Of a stretch of DNA of 63,515 nucleotides, positions 8,691 through 17,136 are shown one piece after another. The stretch is taken from assembly GCA_934777245.1 (NCBI GenBank), contig CAKVND010000004.1, positions 1 to 63,515 of the forward strand, written 5' to 3'. The position numbers and the translations under genes are program-made. The DNA is from an uncultured Candidatus Melainabacteria bacterium. Lineage in GTDB: Bacteria > Cyanobacteriota > Vampirovibrionia > Gastranaerophilales > Gastranaerophilaceae. Every line of letters starts with the position of its first letter. The first letter of the stretch is position 1. The notes beneath the pieces were generated by a model. It made no database searches, was not told the DNA's origin, and saw nothing but the letters and a program-made list of their open reading frames with translations.

Positions 8691-11471
8691 TTATTTTATT
8701 CTCTTCAAAGATGATAAGAAATTAAAGTTAATCACATCTCCATCTACTCTTGTCAAGAATATTTGCGCGTCTTTTTCATCAATTTCAAGTTTTGGTATCT
8801 GTTCTATTTCAGAAGCATAATAATTACTATCATTTCTAGCACTTGAAGAAATTTTATTTGCCAAACTATTTAAAGATATATTTCTTAGAAATCCTGCAAA
8901 ACCTTCACCTTTATTAGACATTTTTGTATAAATTCTTAAAGATGCGTCATTTGTATTCAAATCGTATCGGCCAATTATGAACGAACTCAATTGTTTTGCA
9001 GAAGATTTTATCATCATTCTTTGGATAACGTTGTCTTTAAGATTTAATTCGCCTTTAATAACATCAAACTTGCCGTCAGGAATGTTTACTAAATCACCAA
9101 CAGTAGTCGGAGAAATCATTACAAGCGGATTCCTGAATAATGATGCAACTTTTAAAATATATTCTACATATCCGATTTTTTCAATCGTACCGTTTTGAAT
9201 ATTAAATTTAATATCACCATTAAGTTTAAGACTCGCATCAGAATTAATCTCAACTAATCCCATTGCTTTTCCGGAAATTTCTCTTGGCAAGCCTAAAAGC
9301 GCATCCGCCATAATGGTTGAGTTAACATCTTTTACACCAAGCCTTAAATAATATTTGTTTTTAATTAAATCTGCACGAACTTTTAATGTAGAAATACCTT
9401 CCGCAATATCAAATTTGTTTGATTGCAAATTCAAAATTCCGTCTTTATCAAGCGTTAAGTTTGCGTGCAAATTACCAAAATTAACGTTTTTATATTTTCC
9501 ATTTTCAAGATTTAACATGCATTTTTCAACAATAATCAAACCCTTTTGGAATGTTGGAATATCAACGTTATCTGACTCACTGTCTGACGCGTCTTGCGCC
9601 GTTCCCTCTCCACGGGGGAGGGCTAGGGTGGGGGCTGATGTTGAAGCTGAAACGCTCTCTTGACTATTCGCCAAAAATCTTTCGACATCAATATTATCAA
9701 CATCTAAATCTACATACTTAACCACAATAGGCAATCTTAAATCATTAACAATATAACCTTTAAAATTATATTTTGAGCGCTTAAATCTTCCTTCTGCAAT
9801 CGCGCCCAACTTATCGCCTTTCGCCCCGATTTTAGCGGATTTGATAAAAAGTCTTTGAGATGGAATTCTAACTTTATCAAGAGTTATAACTCCTTCCATT
9901 ACAGGGAATTCGCCCGTATTAATCACGCCCATTTCACCAGTAATTGTACCTTTTTTAAATATTTTTTGACCTGCTAAAAAGTTTAAAAATTCACTTGGCA
10001 AAGGACGCGGAATTTTCAGATGAATATCTTGAAGCTTCATATTATCTGCCATATCAAGATTGCCATTAATTGAAAGAACAGGCGTCATGCCTTTTTTCAA
10101 CTCGTTTGTTATAAAATAATCAATCGTGTTGATTTTCAAAATATTTTTTACGACGCTCAAATCAACCTTGAAAAGAGTTTTATAATCCTTCAACACCATT
10201 GACTGGTCGCCCAACATAAAGCCTTCGCCTTCTTTAAGCAAAAAATACCACAAAATATCGCAAGAGCCGTTTTTTGAAGTCAAAGTTAGTCTTGAACCCG
10301 CATCACCAACCAAGCTGATTGGAGAACCGAGCATTTTAGAAAGATACTCTCTAAAGAAATCGTCGTTCACAAAAATATCAGAAACTATTTTGGTGTCGCA
10401 AGTCTTCCAATAATCTTTAACTGTGCCTTCCATTGTCAAAGTATCATTAGTTTTGTTATTGTAATAACCTTTAAAATCTTTCAAAGTAATATCTTTATTA
10501 CCGATTTCAACAATGCCTTGCGTAATTTTTACAGGCATTTTCATCAAATCTTTTATCTTGAATTCTGATTCATTTACATTCATATCACCGTGAATATTTT
10601 GTTTAGTTAGGTGAAGATTAAAATCCACACTACCTTTTACATCACAAATTGGCGCAAGCATTTCTTTGCCGTTTGGCATAATTATATTTGAAGACACGAT
10701 ATTATAAATATCACGCGCGCTAAAATTTCTGGATGAAACATTTAAATTCATGCCAGCTTTTCTGGAAGCAAAAGCGTCAATTACAATTTTTGATTTATCA
10801 ATTTCTATCGGAAATTTATCTATATGTAATTCGCCATTACCCATATAAATACAATGTTTGTCATCAGCTGAAACTTGGATTTTGTCTTGTCCTTTCGTCA
10901 TAAAGAAATCAAAATCAAAGTGCAAATATTTTTTAGCCTTGGTTCTGTCTAAAAGAATATTTTGCGCATCAAATTTTATCCCGACATCATCCATGTTGTA
11001 TGTAATCAGACATTTTCTAATCCCCAAAATAGTAGAAAACATGTCTAAATTAAACTCGCTCGGCTTTTCTTCTTTTTGCTCTGTTTTAGGTAAAATCGAC
11101 ATCAAGTCGGATGCGTTAACAAAAACGTTATCAGCAAAGAGTTTTTTTACTATAATACGTTTTGCAAAAATATCTTTGAAAGAAAATTCTGTATCTAAAT
11201 TGTTTAGAGCAAGTATTTGTTTGTTGTCTTTACTAAGCGTTAATTCTTCTAAGGTAAAACCGATATTTGGACTAAAACTAGTCGCAAGTTTCGGATTTTT
11301 GATTGATAAATCCGCGTTCAAAATTTCAGTCGCTTCTTTTACTGCAACTTTATTTAACCATGCACTAGAAACAAGCTTTGGCAATGTATAAAGGTAAGTG
11401 CAAACTCCTGCACCTGCGATTACTACTGCAGTACAAACTGTTGCGGTTAATATTTTGACGCTCTTTCTCAT
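8691..11471 (-). CDS. AsmA-like / inter-membrane lipid transport family protein
   Basis: 926 residues from ATG 11471; a TTG six bases upstream is also in frame. An N-terminal signal anchor (SVKILTATVCTAVVIAGAGVCTYLYTL) precedes a long series of beta-rich repeats with the AsmA pattern: an N-terminal LTLSKDN...LNNLDTEFSFKDI segment and a C-terminal region near FNIQNGTIEKIGYVEYILKVASLF and ASLRIYTKMSNKG. Such proteins hang from the inner membrane and are linked to lipid transfer or outer-membrane assembly. At about residues 605-620 an APTLALPRGEGT stretch breaks the fold pattern; it is a translated DNA repeat. The gene lies 62 nt downstream of the TolC-like gene, same strand. Confidence 0.85.
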   Translation of the reverse strand: MRKSVKILTATVCTAVVIAGAGVCTYLYTLPKLVSSAWLNKVAVKEATEILNADLSIKNPKLATSFSPNIGFTLEELTLSKDNKQILALNNLDTEFSFKDIFAKRIIVKKLFADNVFVNASDLMSILPKTEQKEEKPSEFNLDMFSTILGIRKCLITYNMDDVGIKFDAQNILLDRTKAKKYLHFDFDFFMTKGQDKIQVSADDKHCIYMGNGELHIDKFPIEIDKSKIVIDAFASRKAGMNLNVSSRNFSARDIYNIVSSNIIMPNGKEMLAPICDVKGSVDFNLHLTKQNIHGDMNVNESEFKIKDLMKMPVKITQGIVEIGNKDITLKDFKGYYNNKTNDTLTMEGTVKDYWKTCDTKIVSDIFVNDDFFREYLSKMLGSPISLVGDAGSRLTLTSKNGSCDILWYFLLKEGEGFMLGDQSMVLKDYKTLFKVDLSVVKNILKINTIDYFITNELKKGMTPVLSINGNLDMADNMKLQDIHLKIPRPLPSEFLNFLAGQKIFKKGTITGEMGVINTGEFPVMEGVITLDKVRIPSQRLFIKSAKIGAKGDKLGAIAEGRFKRSKYNFKGYIVNDLRLPIVVKYVDLDVDNIDVERFLANSQESVSASTSAPTLALPRGEGTAQDASDSESDNVDIPTFQKGLIIVEKCMLNLENGKYKNVNFGNLHANLTLDKDGILNLQSNKFDIAEGISTLKVRADLIKNKYYLRLGVKDVNSTIMADALLGLPREISGKAMGLVEINSDASLKLNGDIKFNIQNGTIEKIGYVEYILKVASLFRNPLVMISPTTVGDLVNIPDGKFDVIKGELNLKDNVIQRMMIKSSAKQLSSFIIGRYDLNTNDASLRIYTKMSNKGEGFAGFLRNISLNSLANKISSSARNDSNYYASEIEQIPKLEIDEKDAQIFLTRVDGDVINFNFLSSLKRIK
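9600..9640. repeat. Repeat inserted in frame in the AsmA-like gene
   Basis: A GC-rich island (CCCTCTCCACGGGGGAGGG, then CTAGGGTGGGGGCT) in an AT-rich gene. It matches the common bacterial intergenic repeat type CCCCCACCCTAGCCCTCCCC...GGAGAGGG. A related, split copy lies at 13247-13331. On the coding strand it reads APTLALPRGEGT without breaking the frame. Confidence 0.7.
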
Positions 11472-11484
11472 AGTCAAAATTATA
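11472..11484 (-). promoter_or_regulatory. Extended -10 giving a leaderless AsmA-like mRNA
   Basis: On the minus strand TGT-TATAAT (box at 11479-11484) is followed by seven bases and the ATG at 11471. No Shine-Dalgarno site is present. Confidence 0.5.
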
Positions 11485-11533
11485 ACATGAAGTCCTGAAA
11501 TTTTTGACTAAATTATTTCCATATGAATTAATA

Positions 11534-12934
11534 TTAAATCTTCTGCGCAGCGATTGCTTTATAAAAACTGATATAATCAACCATGCAATCAAACTCTGTA
11601 GAATAAACCAATTTATTTACAGTTAGCAGATTTTCTTCCATTTGGTTCAAATCCAATTTCGCAATAACACCTTGTTCAAATTTATCTTGAGAAAGTTTAA
11701 AATCTTTTTGTTCAAGTTCTTGAATTTTCTTTTGTTTCGCCAATTTTTCTTTATCCATATTAACTGAAACTAAAGAATCGTTAACCTCTTGCATAGAAGT
11801 CAAATTAACTTTTTCGTAGTTTTTCAAGCTTCTTTCATAAGCAATTTTCTTAGCTTTCAAATTAGCTTTAATTTTTCCACCGGCAAACAATGGTTGCATA
11901 ATTGAACCACCTAAGCCCCAAATCATTTGAGAAGTTGTAAACAAACTTTCAAAATGTTTTGCGTTGAATAAAACACCGCCACCAAGACTCAATGTAGGCA
12001 ACATTTCTTTTCTTGCAACCTTAACATCAATTCCTGCCTTTTCAAGCATCTTTTCTGCTTTTCTGTAATCAGGTCTTTGCATAATAACATCAGAATTTAC
12101 GTATTCCGGAATTGAGCCTGAAAAAGCTAATTTTCTATAATCAGTTCGTTTGTACTCTTCAATATTATTAGGACTATCACCAATTAAAACCGCTAATTGA
12201 TGAAGAAGCTTTGTTCTTTCTTTTTTCAAATCAGTTAAATCAGCAACACCTGAAATATACGCTTTGTTTGCTTTTACAAGATCAGAAGTTGAAATTATGC
12301 CTTCTGCATTACTTACAGACATAATTTCAAAAATTTCTTTTCTTAATTTTACAATATCTTCTTGCAAATCAATCATAGCGTCCATTTTAACAATATTTAC
12401 GTAAACACTGCCGACTGCTGATACAATTGAAATATAAGCTGATTGTTCGTCCAAAATAGACGCTTCATAAAGCTTTCTTACGGCTATTGTTTTGTTGTGA
12501 TTTTTACCAAACAAATCAAGTTCATAGTTGGCAACAATAGGAAGCGCAAATCCGCCTGAAGATGGGCCTATAAATTTGCCATATCCGGGGAAAAATCCTG
12601 CTTGAATACTTGGAAGCTCTCCTGCTCTTTGCATTACAACATTTTGATAATATTCATCAATCGTCAAAGTTGCCATTTTTAAGTCTTTATTGTTTTCAAC
12701 AGCTTTAACTATATAATCGTTCAAATATTCGTCATTAAACTGCGCCCACCAACCAAGATTAACATATTCATATTTATTTTTAATCGGTTTAACCTTGTCA
12801 ACCTTTTTCTTTTTGTTTTTATCTACAGACTGCTCTGCTCCGGCTTTTAAAACAGTTTTTTGTGCTGCTAAAACAGGAACCGCATTGCCTACAGTTAATG
12901 ACATTAATATAGCTAGTGATAATAACTTTTTCAT
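11534..12934 (-). CDS. TolC-like outer-membrane efflux protein
   Basis: 466 residues. A clear signal peptide (MKKLLSLAILMSLTVGNAVPVLA) has no lipobox Cys, so the protein is not a NodT-type lipoprotein. The body is the OEP architecture: two related halves with long amphipathic helices and short barrel strands, for example ELPSIQAGF and the diagnostic MQRPDYRKAEKMLEKAGIDVKVARKEMLPTLSL in the second half. It would form the trimeric outer-membrane channel for type I export or drug efflux. No RND pump or membrane-fusion gene is adjacent; the AsmA-like gene follows. Confidence 0.93.
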   Translation of the reverse strand: MKKLLSLAILMSLTVGNAVPVLAAQKTVLKAGAEQSVDKNKKKKVDKVKPIKNKYEYVNLGWWAQFNDEYLNDYIVKAVENNKDLKMATLTIDEYYQNVVMQRAGELPSIQAGFFPGYGKFIGPSSGGFALPIVANYELDLFGKNHNKTIAVRKLYEASILDEQSAYISIVSAVGSVYVNIVKMDAMIDLQEDIVKLRKEIFEIMSVSNAEGIISTSDLVKANKAYISGVADLTDLKKERTKLLHQLAVLIGDSPNNIEEYKRTDYRKLAFSGSIPEYVNSDVIMQRPDYRKAEKMLEKAGIDVKVARKEMLPTLSLGGGVLFNAKHFESLFTTSQMIWGLGGSIMQPLFAGGKIKANLKAKKIAYERSLKNYEKVNLTSMQEVNDSLVSVNMDKEKLAKQKKIQELEQKDFKLSQDKFEQGVIAKLDLNQMEENLLTVNKLVYSTEFDCMVDYISFYKAIAAQKI

Positions 12935-12980
12935 ATTTTATTCTCTTTCTGAAATTAAAGCTTTTAATTTATTACATAAG

Positions 12981-13017
12981 ATAATAGCACGAATGTGTTG
13001 CAAATGCAACATGTTGT
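12981..13017 (-). promoter_or_regulatory. tolC-like promoter overlapped by a palindromic operator
   Basis: On the minus strand: -35 TTGCAT (13004-13009), 17-bp spacer, extended -10 TGC-TATTAT (12981-12986). A perfect inverted repeat TGTTGCA-AA-TGCAACA (12996-13011) covers the -35 box. It overlaps a second palindrome CAACATGTTG (13007-13016). This is the layout of a repressor site, for example of a TetR- or MarR-type regulator, but no regulator gene is in the window. Confidence 0.6.
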
Positions 13018-13089
13018 AAAAATAACATACTTCAAATAGAGGATTGATTATAGAATTTTGTTAATTTGTTTTGCAAACTGTAATTCTCT

Positions 13090-13430
13090 CCAATGGAGAG
13101 AAAGAATTTCTTAATGAAAGGGCGTAAAATTTATTATTTGGTTTAGCCCTTAAATTTAGAAATTCTTGAGAGGGTATTATATTCATATAATGGATTGCTT
13201 CGTCGCCCAAATAATAGTTGCTCCTCGCAATGACGGCACACTGGAAATCAGCCCCCACACGAATTTCTAAGTTTCGAGCGCAAGCGCTCTCTACTTGAAA
13301 TTCTACCCTCCCCTTATTAAGAGAGGGGAAAGCATACGATTGCTTGCGTCATCACCTCTCCGCTGAGAAAGACACAGTCGTTCCCGAGACAGAGGCAAGC
13401 GTTACAAATGCGAGAGGGGACTTATTTTGA
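13090..13430. repeat. Repeat-rich intergenic region
   Basis: The 617-bp gap 12935-13551 has no gene. It holds: an imperfect hairpin near 13100-13175 (GAATTTCTT...AAATTTAGAAATTC); a half copy of family A at 13190-13235; AGCCCCCAC at about 13247, separated from ACCCTCCCC at about 13303 by a 43-bp hairpin (GAATTTC...GAGCGCAAGCGCTC...GAAATTC, 13260-13302); and a GC-richer tail to 13428 ending GAGAGGGGAC. This looks like nested insertion of small palindromic elements. Short ORFs inside are translated repeats. Confidence 0.65.
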
Positions 13431-13444
13431 ATTAATATATACAC

Positions 13445-13515
13445 TTCACAAATCCTGCAAAATATGATATTATAAGTACATAGATAACATGTAACACAAT
13501 GCATATTGTGTTACA
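13445..13515 (+). promoter_or_regulatory. Pilin promoter with a 26-bp palindrome at the transcription start
   Basis: -35 TTCACA (13445-13450), 17-bp spacer and extended -10 TGA-TATTAT (13468-13473). Near the expected start lies a perfect 11-bp inverted repeat TGTAACACAAT/ATTGTGTTACA with a 4-nt spacer (13490-13515). It is either an operator or a hairpin in the mRNA leader. Confidence 0.6.
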
Positions 13516-13551
13516 TCACCGACAAACATATTCAACATTAGGAGAGCTTTA

Positions 13552-14367
13552 ATGAAAAAACGTGGATTCACTTTGGCTGAAATTTTAATTACTTTAGGCA
13601 TAGTTGGCGTTGTTGCAGCACTTACAGCACCGGCGTTAGTAATGAGTAGCAGAAATGAAGCAAATGCGGCAAAATTGTCTGTTACTGTTTCAAACTTAGA
13701 AAATGCATTTACAAGTATGTTAGTAAAAGAAAATGTAGATTCTTTATTTAGTACATCAGCTTGGGGCCAAGTAAGCAACAGGGCAGGATTTGCCGGCAAC
13801 ATTGGTCAATATCTTCATACAAATGGTTTTCGCGATAGCACAGCAAAAGAATATTATGGCGGTGAATATCCTCATTTAATGAATACATCCGGTGGAGATT
13901 TGGGAGCAGATGAAAAAAATGTATTAAGTAATTTAGATGTAGCTGCAAATAACAATGCCGGTACTAATCATGTTATTGAATTAAAAAATGGAACAACAGT
14001 ATTTATTGTTCCAAATACATCACAAGCTCCGACAGAAGCCACTAAACGCGCTATTATCAATGCCGGCGGTTCTTTGTTTAACGAAGCAGCTGACGTATTT
14101 ATTGACGTAAACGGTGTAAACTCACCTAATATTTTAGGACGTGATATTTTTGCGTTTTATCTTGGAGATGATGGAATTTTATACCCAGTGGGTGGCGTAG
14201 ATGTTGCTGCTCTTGATAGCAGTGGAAGTAAGGATGGAATTAGCACCACTGATGTATGGAATAGTGCAAGCGCTAAGACCAGAAGTTGTTTAAACGGTAA
14301 TATTCAAGCCGGCGGCTGGGGATGCACAGCACGTGTAATTGCAGAAGGATATAAAATTAATTACTAA
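13552..14367 (+). CDS. Type IV pilin-like / type II secretion pseudopilin
   Basis: 271 residues. The class III signal is textbook: MKKRG then FTLAEILITLGIVGVVAALTAP, with cleavage after Gly5, methylation of Phe and Glu at +5. The hydrophobic helix continues to residue 27. The C-terminal part (residues 40-271) is soluble and ends with a CLNGNIQAGGWGC Cys pair that may form the pilin D-loop disulphide. It would be processed by a prepilin peptidase and assembled by the PilB/PilC machinery encoded at 44-47 kb. AGGAGAG precedes the ATG. It stands alone. Confidence 0.92.
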   Translation: MKKRGFTLAEILITLGIVGVVAALTAPALVMSSRNEANAAKLSVTVSNLENAFTSMLVKENVDSLFSTSAWGQVSNRAGFAGNIGQYLHTNGFRDSTAKEYYGGEYPHLMNTSGGDLGADEKNVLSNLDVAANNNAGTNHVIELKNGTTVFIVPNTSQAPTEATKRAIINAGGSLFNEAADVFIDVNGVNSPNILGRDIFAFYLGDDGILYPVGGVDVAALDSSGSKDGISTTDVWNSASAKTRSCLNGNIQAGGWGCTARVIAEGYKINY

Positions 14368-14389
14368 CAAATAATTTAAATAATCGTTA

Positions 14390-14425
14390 AAACACGGCGA
14401 GAATTAAGTTCTCGCCGTGTTTTTC
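14390..14425 (+). terminator. Rho-independent terminator
   Basis: 14-bp stem AAACACGGCGAGAA/TTCTCGCCGTGTTT with a 5-nt loop followed by T-rich sequence, after the pilin gene. Confidence 0.92.
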
Positions 14426-14546
14426 TTTGGAAATTTTTAGAACATTTTAATATTTCTTAATATTTTCATAAAAACAAGCAATTTTTATTCACACAAATAC
14501 TTTATTAATATATAGGGAATTAATTAAGGAATTAGGAGCTAAAATT

Positions 14547-14789
14547 ATGGCAGTTGGAGCAAGAGATTATATTGACAAATTACTTGTAAAAAAGTATGCA
14601 GATGAAAAAGTTGACAACCATGAAGCAATGGAATCAATGGTTAATCCTGAAAAAATGTTGGAGGCAATGAACGACGTTGCAAATATTCAGCGCAATATGT
14701 TTATGCTGTCGCAAAAATTGTGTTCGACATGTTATGCGATTAACGCACGAGCCGCAAGGTATCAGAAAAAAGAAATGAAAGAAGCATAA
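14547..14789 (+). CDS. Small hypothetical protein
   Basis: 80 residues with a good AGGAG site before ATG and its own terminator. Mostly helical and charged, no signal peptide. Two cysteines lie close together near the C-terminus (LCSTCYAINARAARY), so a metal or redox role is possible but unproven. Family not recognised. Confidence 0.75.
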   Translation: MAVGARDYIDKLLVKKYADEKVDNHEAMESMVNPEKMLEAMNDVANIQRNMFMLSQKLCSTCYAINARAARYQKKEMKEA

Positions 14790-14797
14790 TTATAAAG

Positions 14798-14825
14798 GTT
14801 CGCACCTGGGAGGATGCGAACTTTT
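14798..14825 (+). terminator. Rho-independent terminator
   Basis: GTTCGCA/TGCGAAC stem with a 10-nt loop followed by TTTT. Confidence 0.85.
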
Positions 14826-14907
14826 AATTTTATAATTTCTTTGCCAAAAATTTATTCTTTTTTGTTTTTAAGTTATAATTAAGACATTAAACACAGGAGT
14901 AAAATAA

Positions 14908-16035
14908 ATGGCAAAGGGTAAAAAAATAAAAGTTGCGTTTCCTCACATGGGGACGATTTCAATTGCGTGGGCAGCAGGACTTAAAAAAATTGGTGTAGAA
15001 CCTTACGTTCCGCCTTATACAAGCAAAAAAACTTTGTCATACGGAACTAAAAACTCTCCGGAAGCAATTTGTCTTCCTTACAAACTTATTTTAGGCAACT
15101 TTATTGAAGCAATCGAAGGCGGCGCTGATTACGTTGCTATGATTACTTCCCCAGGGATTTGCAGACTTGGTGAATACGGTAATAACATCCAAAACACACT
15201 AAAAGATTTAGGCTATAAAGCTAATTATATTGAATTGTCATTGTATGATGGAATTAAAGGTTTATACAATTTCTTGAAAGAAATTTCAGGCAAAAACGAC
15301 CCAATTTTAATTATGAGAGCTATCAACATCACCATTCGTAAGATTTTTGCGATTGACGATTTAGATAGAGCGCTTGCATATTATAGAGCTAGAGAAGTTA
15401 AGTTTGGCGAAGCAGAAAAGCATTACAAAAAAGCTTTAAAAATGATTGATAAAGTTGATTCAACGCTTGATTTGAAACACGTTTACCACGAAGCATTAAA
15501 AGAAATCGAAAAAACAGAAATCGACCCAAATAGAGAAGTTTTGCATGTAGATTTAACAGGTGAAATCTTCCTTGTAAACGACGAATTTTCAAATCAAAAT
15601 ATCGAAAGAGAATTGGGCAGAATGGGCGTAGAAACAAGAAGAAGCCTTACTGTTGGAAGCTTCTTAAAAGACGCGATTATACCAAAAGCTTTCAGACCGC
15701 CTGAAACTCACTTGCAGAGAGCTGAAAGAATGGCAAAACCATACTTGATGCGTGATATCGGTGGTGATGCCTTAGAATGTGTTTCTGACGTAGTATTTGC
15801 AGATGTTCATGGGAAAGATGGCATTATCCACATTTCTCCGTTCACTTGCATGCCGGAAATTATGTCTCAAAACATTTTCCCAACAATGAGAAGCGAGCAT
15901 GAAATACCTATTTTGACATTGATTATGGATGAACAAACAGGTAAAGCCGGCTATATTACAAGACTTGAGGCGTTTGTAGATTTGATGAGAAGAAAGAAAC
16001 GCGCTAAGTTAGGCAAAAATAAAACAAGAATTTAA
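14908..16035 (+). CDS. COG3581-like protein (CoA-substrate-specific enzyme activase / 2-hydroxyacyl-CoA dehydratase relatives)
   Basis: 375 residues. The sequence matches the uncharacterised family near 2-hydroxyglutaryl-CoA dehydratase components: VAFPHMGT at the start, SPEAICLPYK, TSPGICRLGEYG and ISPFTCMPEIMSQNIFPTM. The cysteines in these motifs are placed like Fe-S cluster ligands of the relatives. The family is often paired with an ASKHA-type ATPase activator, which is not seen here. Instead the gene leads an apparent operon with thrC (41-nt gap) and proB (1-nt gap). The substrate is unknown. An AGGAG site precedes ATG. Confidence 0.7.
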   Translation: MAKGKKIKVAFPHMGTISIAWAAGLKKIGVEPYVPPYTSKKTLSYGTKNSPEAICLPYKLILGNFIEAIEGGADYVAMITSPGICRLGEYGNNIQNTLKDLGYKANYIELSLYDGIKGLYNFLKEISGKNDPILIMRAINITIRKIFAIDDLDRALAYYRAREVKFGEAEKHYKKALKMIDKVDSTLDLKHVYHEALKEIEKTEIDPNREVLHVDLTGEIFLVNDEFSNQNIERELGRMGVETRRSLTVGSFLKDAIIPKAFRPPETHLQRAERMAKPYLMRDIGGDALECVSDVVFADVHGKDGIIHISPFTCMPEIMSQNIFPTMRSEHEIPILTLIMDEQTGKAGYITRLEAFVDLMRRKKRAKLGKNKTRI

Positions 16036-16076
16036 ATTTGAGATAAGAGATTTAGAAAACATAGAGAGGATTTAGA

Positions 16077-17135
16077 ATGCACTACCAAGGTCTAATTAAC
16101 AAGTACAGAAAATACTTACCTGTTACAGAGTCAACTCCGATTGTAACTCTTAACGAAGGTAACACTCCGTTGATTAAAGCAGACAATTTGGCAAAGAAAA
16201 TTGGCTTAGAAGCTAATATTTATTTGAAATTTGAAGGTTGCAATCCAACAGGAAGTTTTAAAGACCGTGGTATGACAATGGCTGTAACTAAGGCGAAAGA
16301 AGCAGGCGCAAACGCTATTATTTGTGCGTCTACAGGAAACACCTCTGCATCAGCTGCCGCTTACGGTGCAAAAGCAGGAATTAAAACATTTGTACTTATT
16401 CCGGACGGTTATATTGCTTTAGGTAAGCTTTCTCAAGCGATGATGTACGGCGCTGAAATTATAGCAATTCAAGGCAACTTTGACCAAGCACTTGATTGCG
16501 TTAGAGAAATTTCTGCAACTCATCCGATTACTTTAGTAAACTCAGTAAACCCATATAGAATTGAAGGTCAAAAAACAGGCGCATTCGAGATTTGCGACGC
16601 TTTAGGCAAAGCTCCGGAATACCACTTTATCCCTGTAGGTAATGCAGGTAATATCACAGCTTACTGGAAAGGTTACAAAGAATATTTTGCAGAAGGCAAC
16701 ATTAAAGCTTTACCGCAAATGATGGGATTTGAAGCAGAAGGCTCAGCAGCAATCGTTCGCGGAGAAAGAATTTTGAAACCTGAAACATTAGCAACTGCAA
16801 TCAGAATTGGTAACCCTGCAAGCTGGAAACAAGCAGAAGCAGCAAGAGATGAAAGCAAAGGTAAAATCGGTTGCGTTTCTGATGAAAAAATTGTTGAAGC
16901 TTATAAAATGTTAGCATCGTCAGAAGGTATTTTGTGCGAACCGGCAAGCGCAGCTTCTGTTGCAGGCTTAATTCAAGCACACTCACAAGGACTTGTAAAA
17001 GAAGGAACTGACATCGTTTGTATCCTTACAGGTAACGGACTTAAAGACCCTGATAATGCAATCAAGTATTCTAACGCGGATGTTAAAAAGACATCTTCTG
17101 AAATTAATGATGTTTTAAAAGCAATGGGTATCTAA
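16077..17135 (+). CDS. thrC: Threonine synthase
   Basis: 352 residues, the short bacterial form. The enzyme converts O-phospho-L-homoserine to threonine with PLP. The cofactor lysine is Lys62 in [12 protein letters not shown] substrate loop ([17 protein letters not shown]) and the phosphate-binding segment [17 protein letters not shown] follow. The start carries AGAGAGGA seven bases upstream. It is in an operon between the COG3581-like gene and proB. Confidence 0.96.
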   Translation: MHYQGLINKYRKYLPVTESTPIVTLNEGNTPLIKADNLAKKIGLEANIYLKFEGCNPTGSFKDRGMTMAVTKAKEAGANAIICASTGNTSASAAAYGAKAGIKTFVLIPDGYIALGKLSQAMMYGAEIIAIQGNFDQALDCVREISATHPITLVNSVNPYRIEGQKTGAFEICDALGKAPEYHFIPVGNAGNITAYWKGYKEYFAEGNIKALPQMMGFEAEGSAAIVRGERILKPETLATAIRIGNPASWKQAEAARDESKGKIGCVSDEKIVEAYKMLASSEGILCEPASAASVAGLIQAHSQGLVKEGTDIVCILTGNGLKDPDNAIKYSNADVKKTSSEINDVLKAMGI

Positions 17136-17136
17136 A

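Noticed and set aside
13061..13258. 65-residue ORF on the minus strand
   Set aside because: Translated repeat DNA, same VIARSN...GDEAIH signature; no ribosome site.
16036..16076. Riboswitch or attenuator before thrC
   Set aside because: The gap is only 41 nt, with no leader peptide or hairpin pair.
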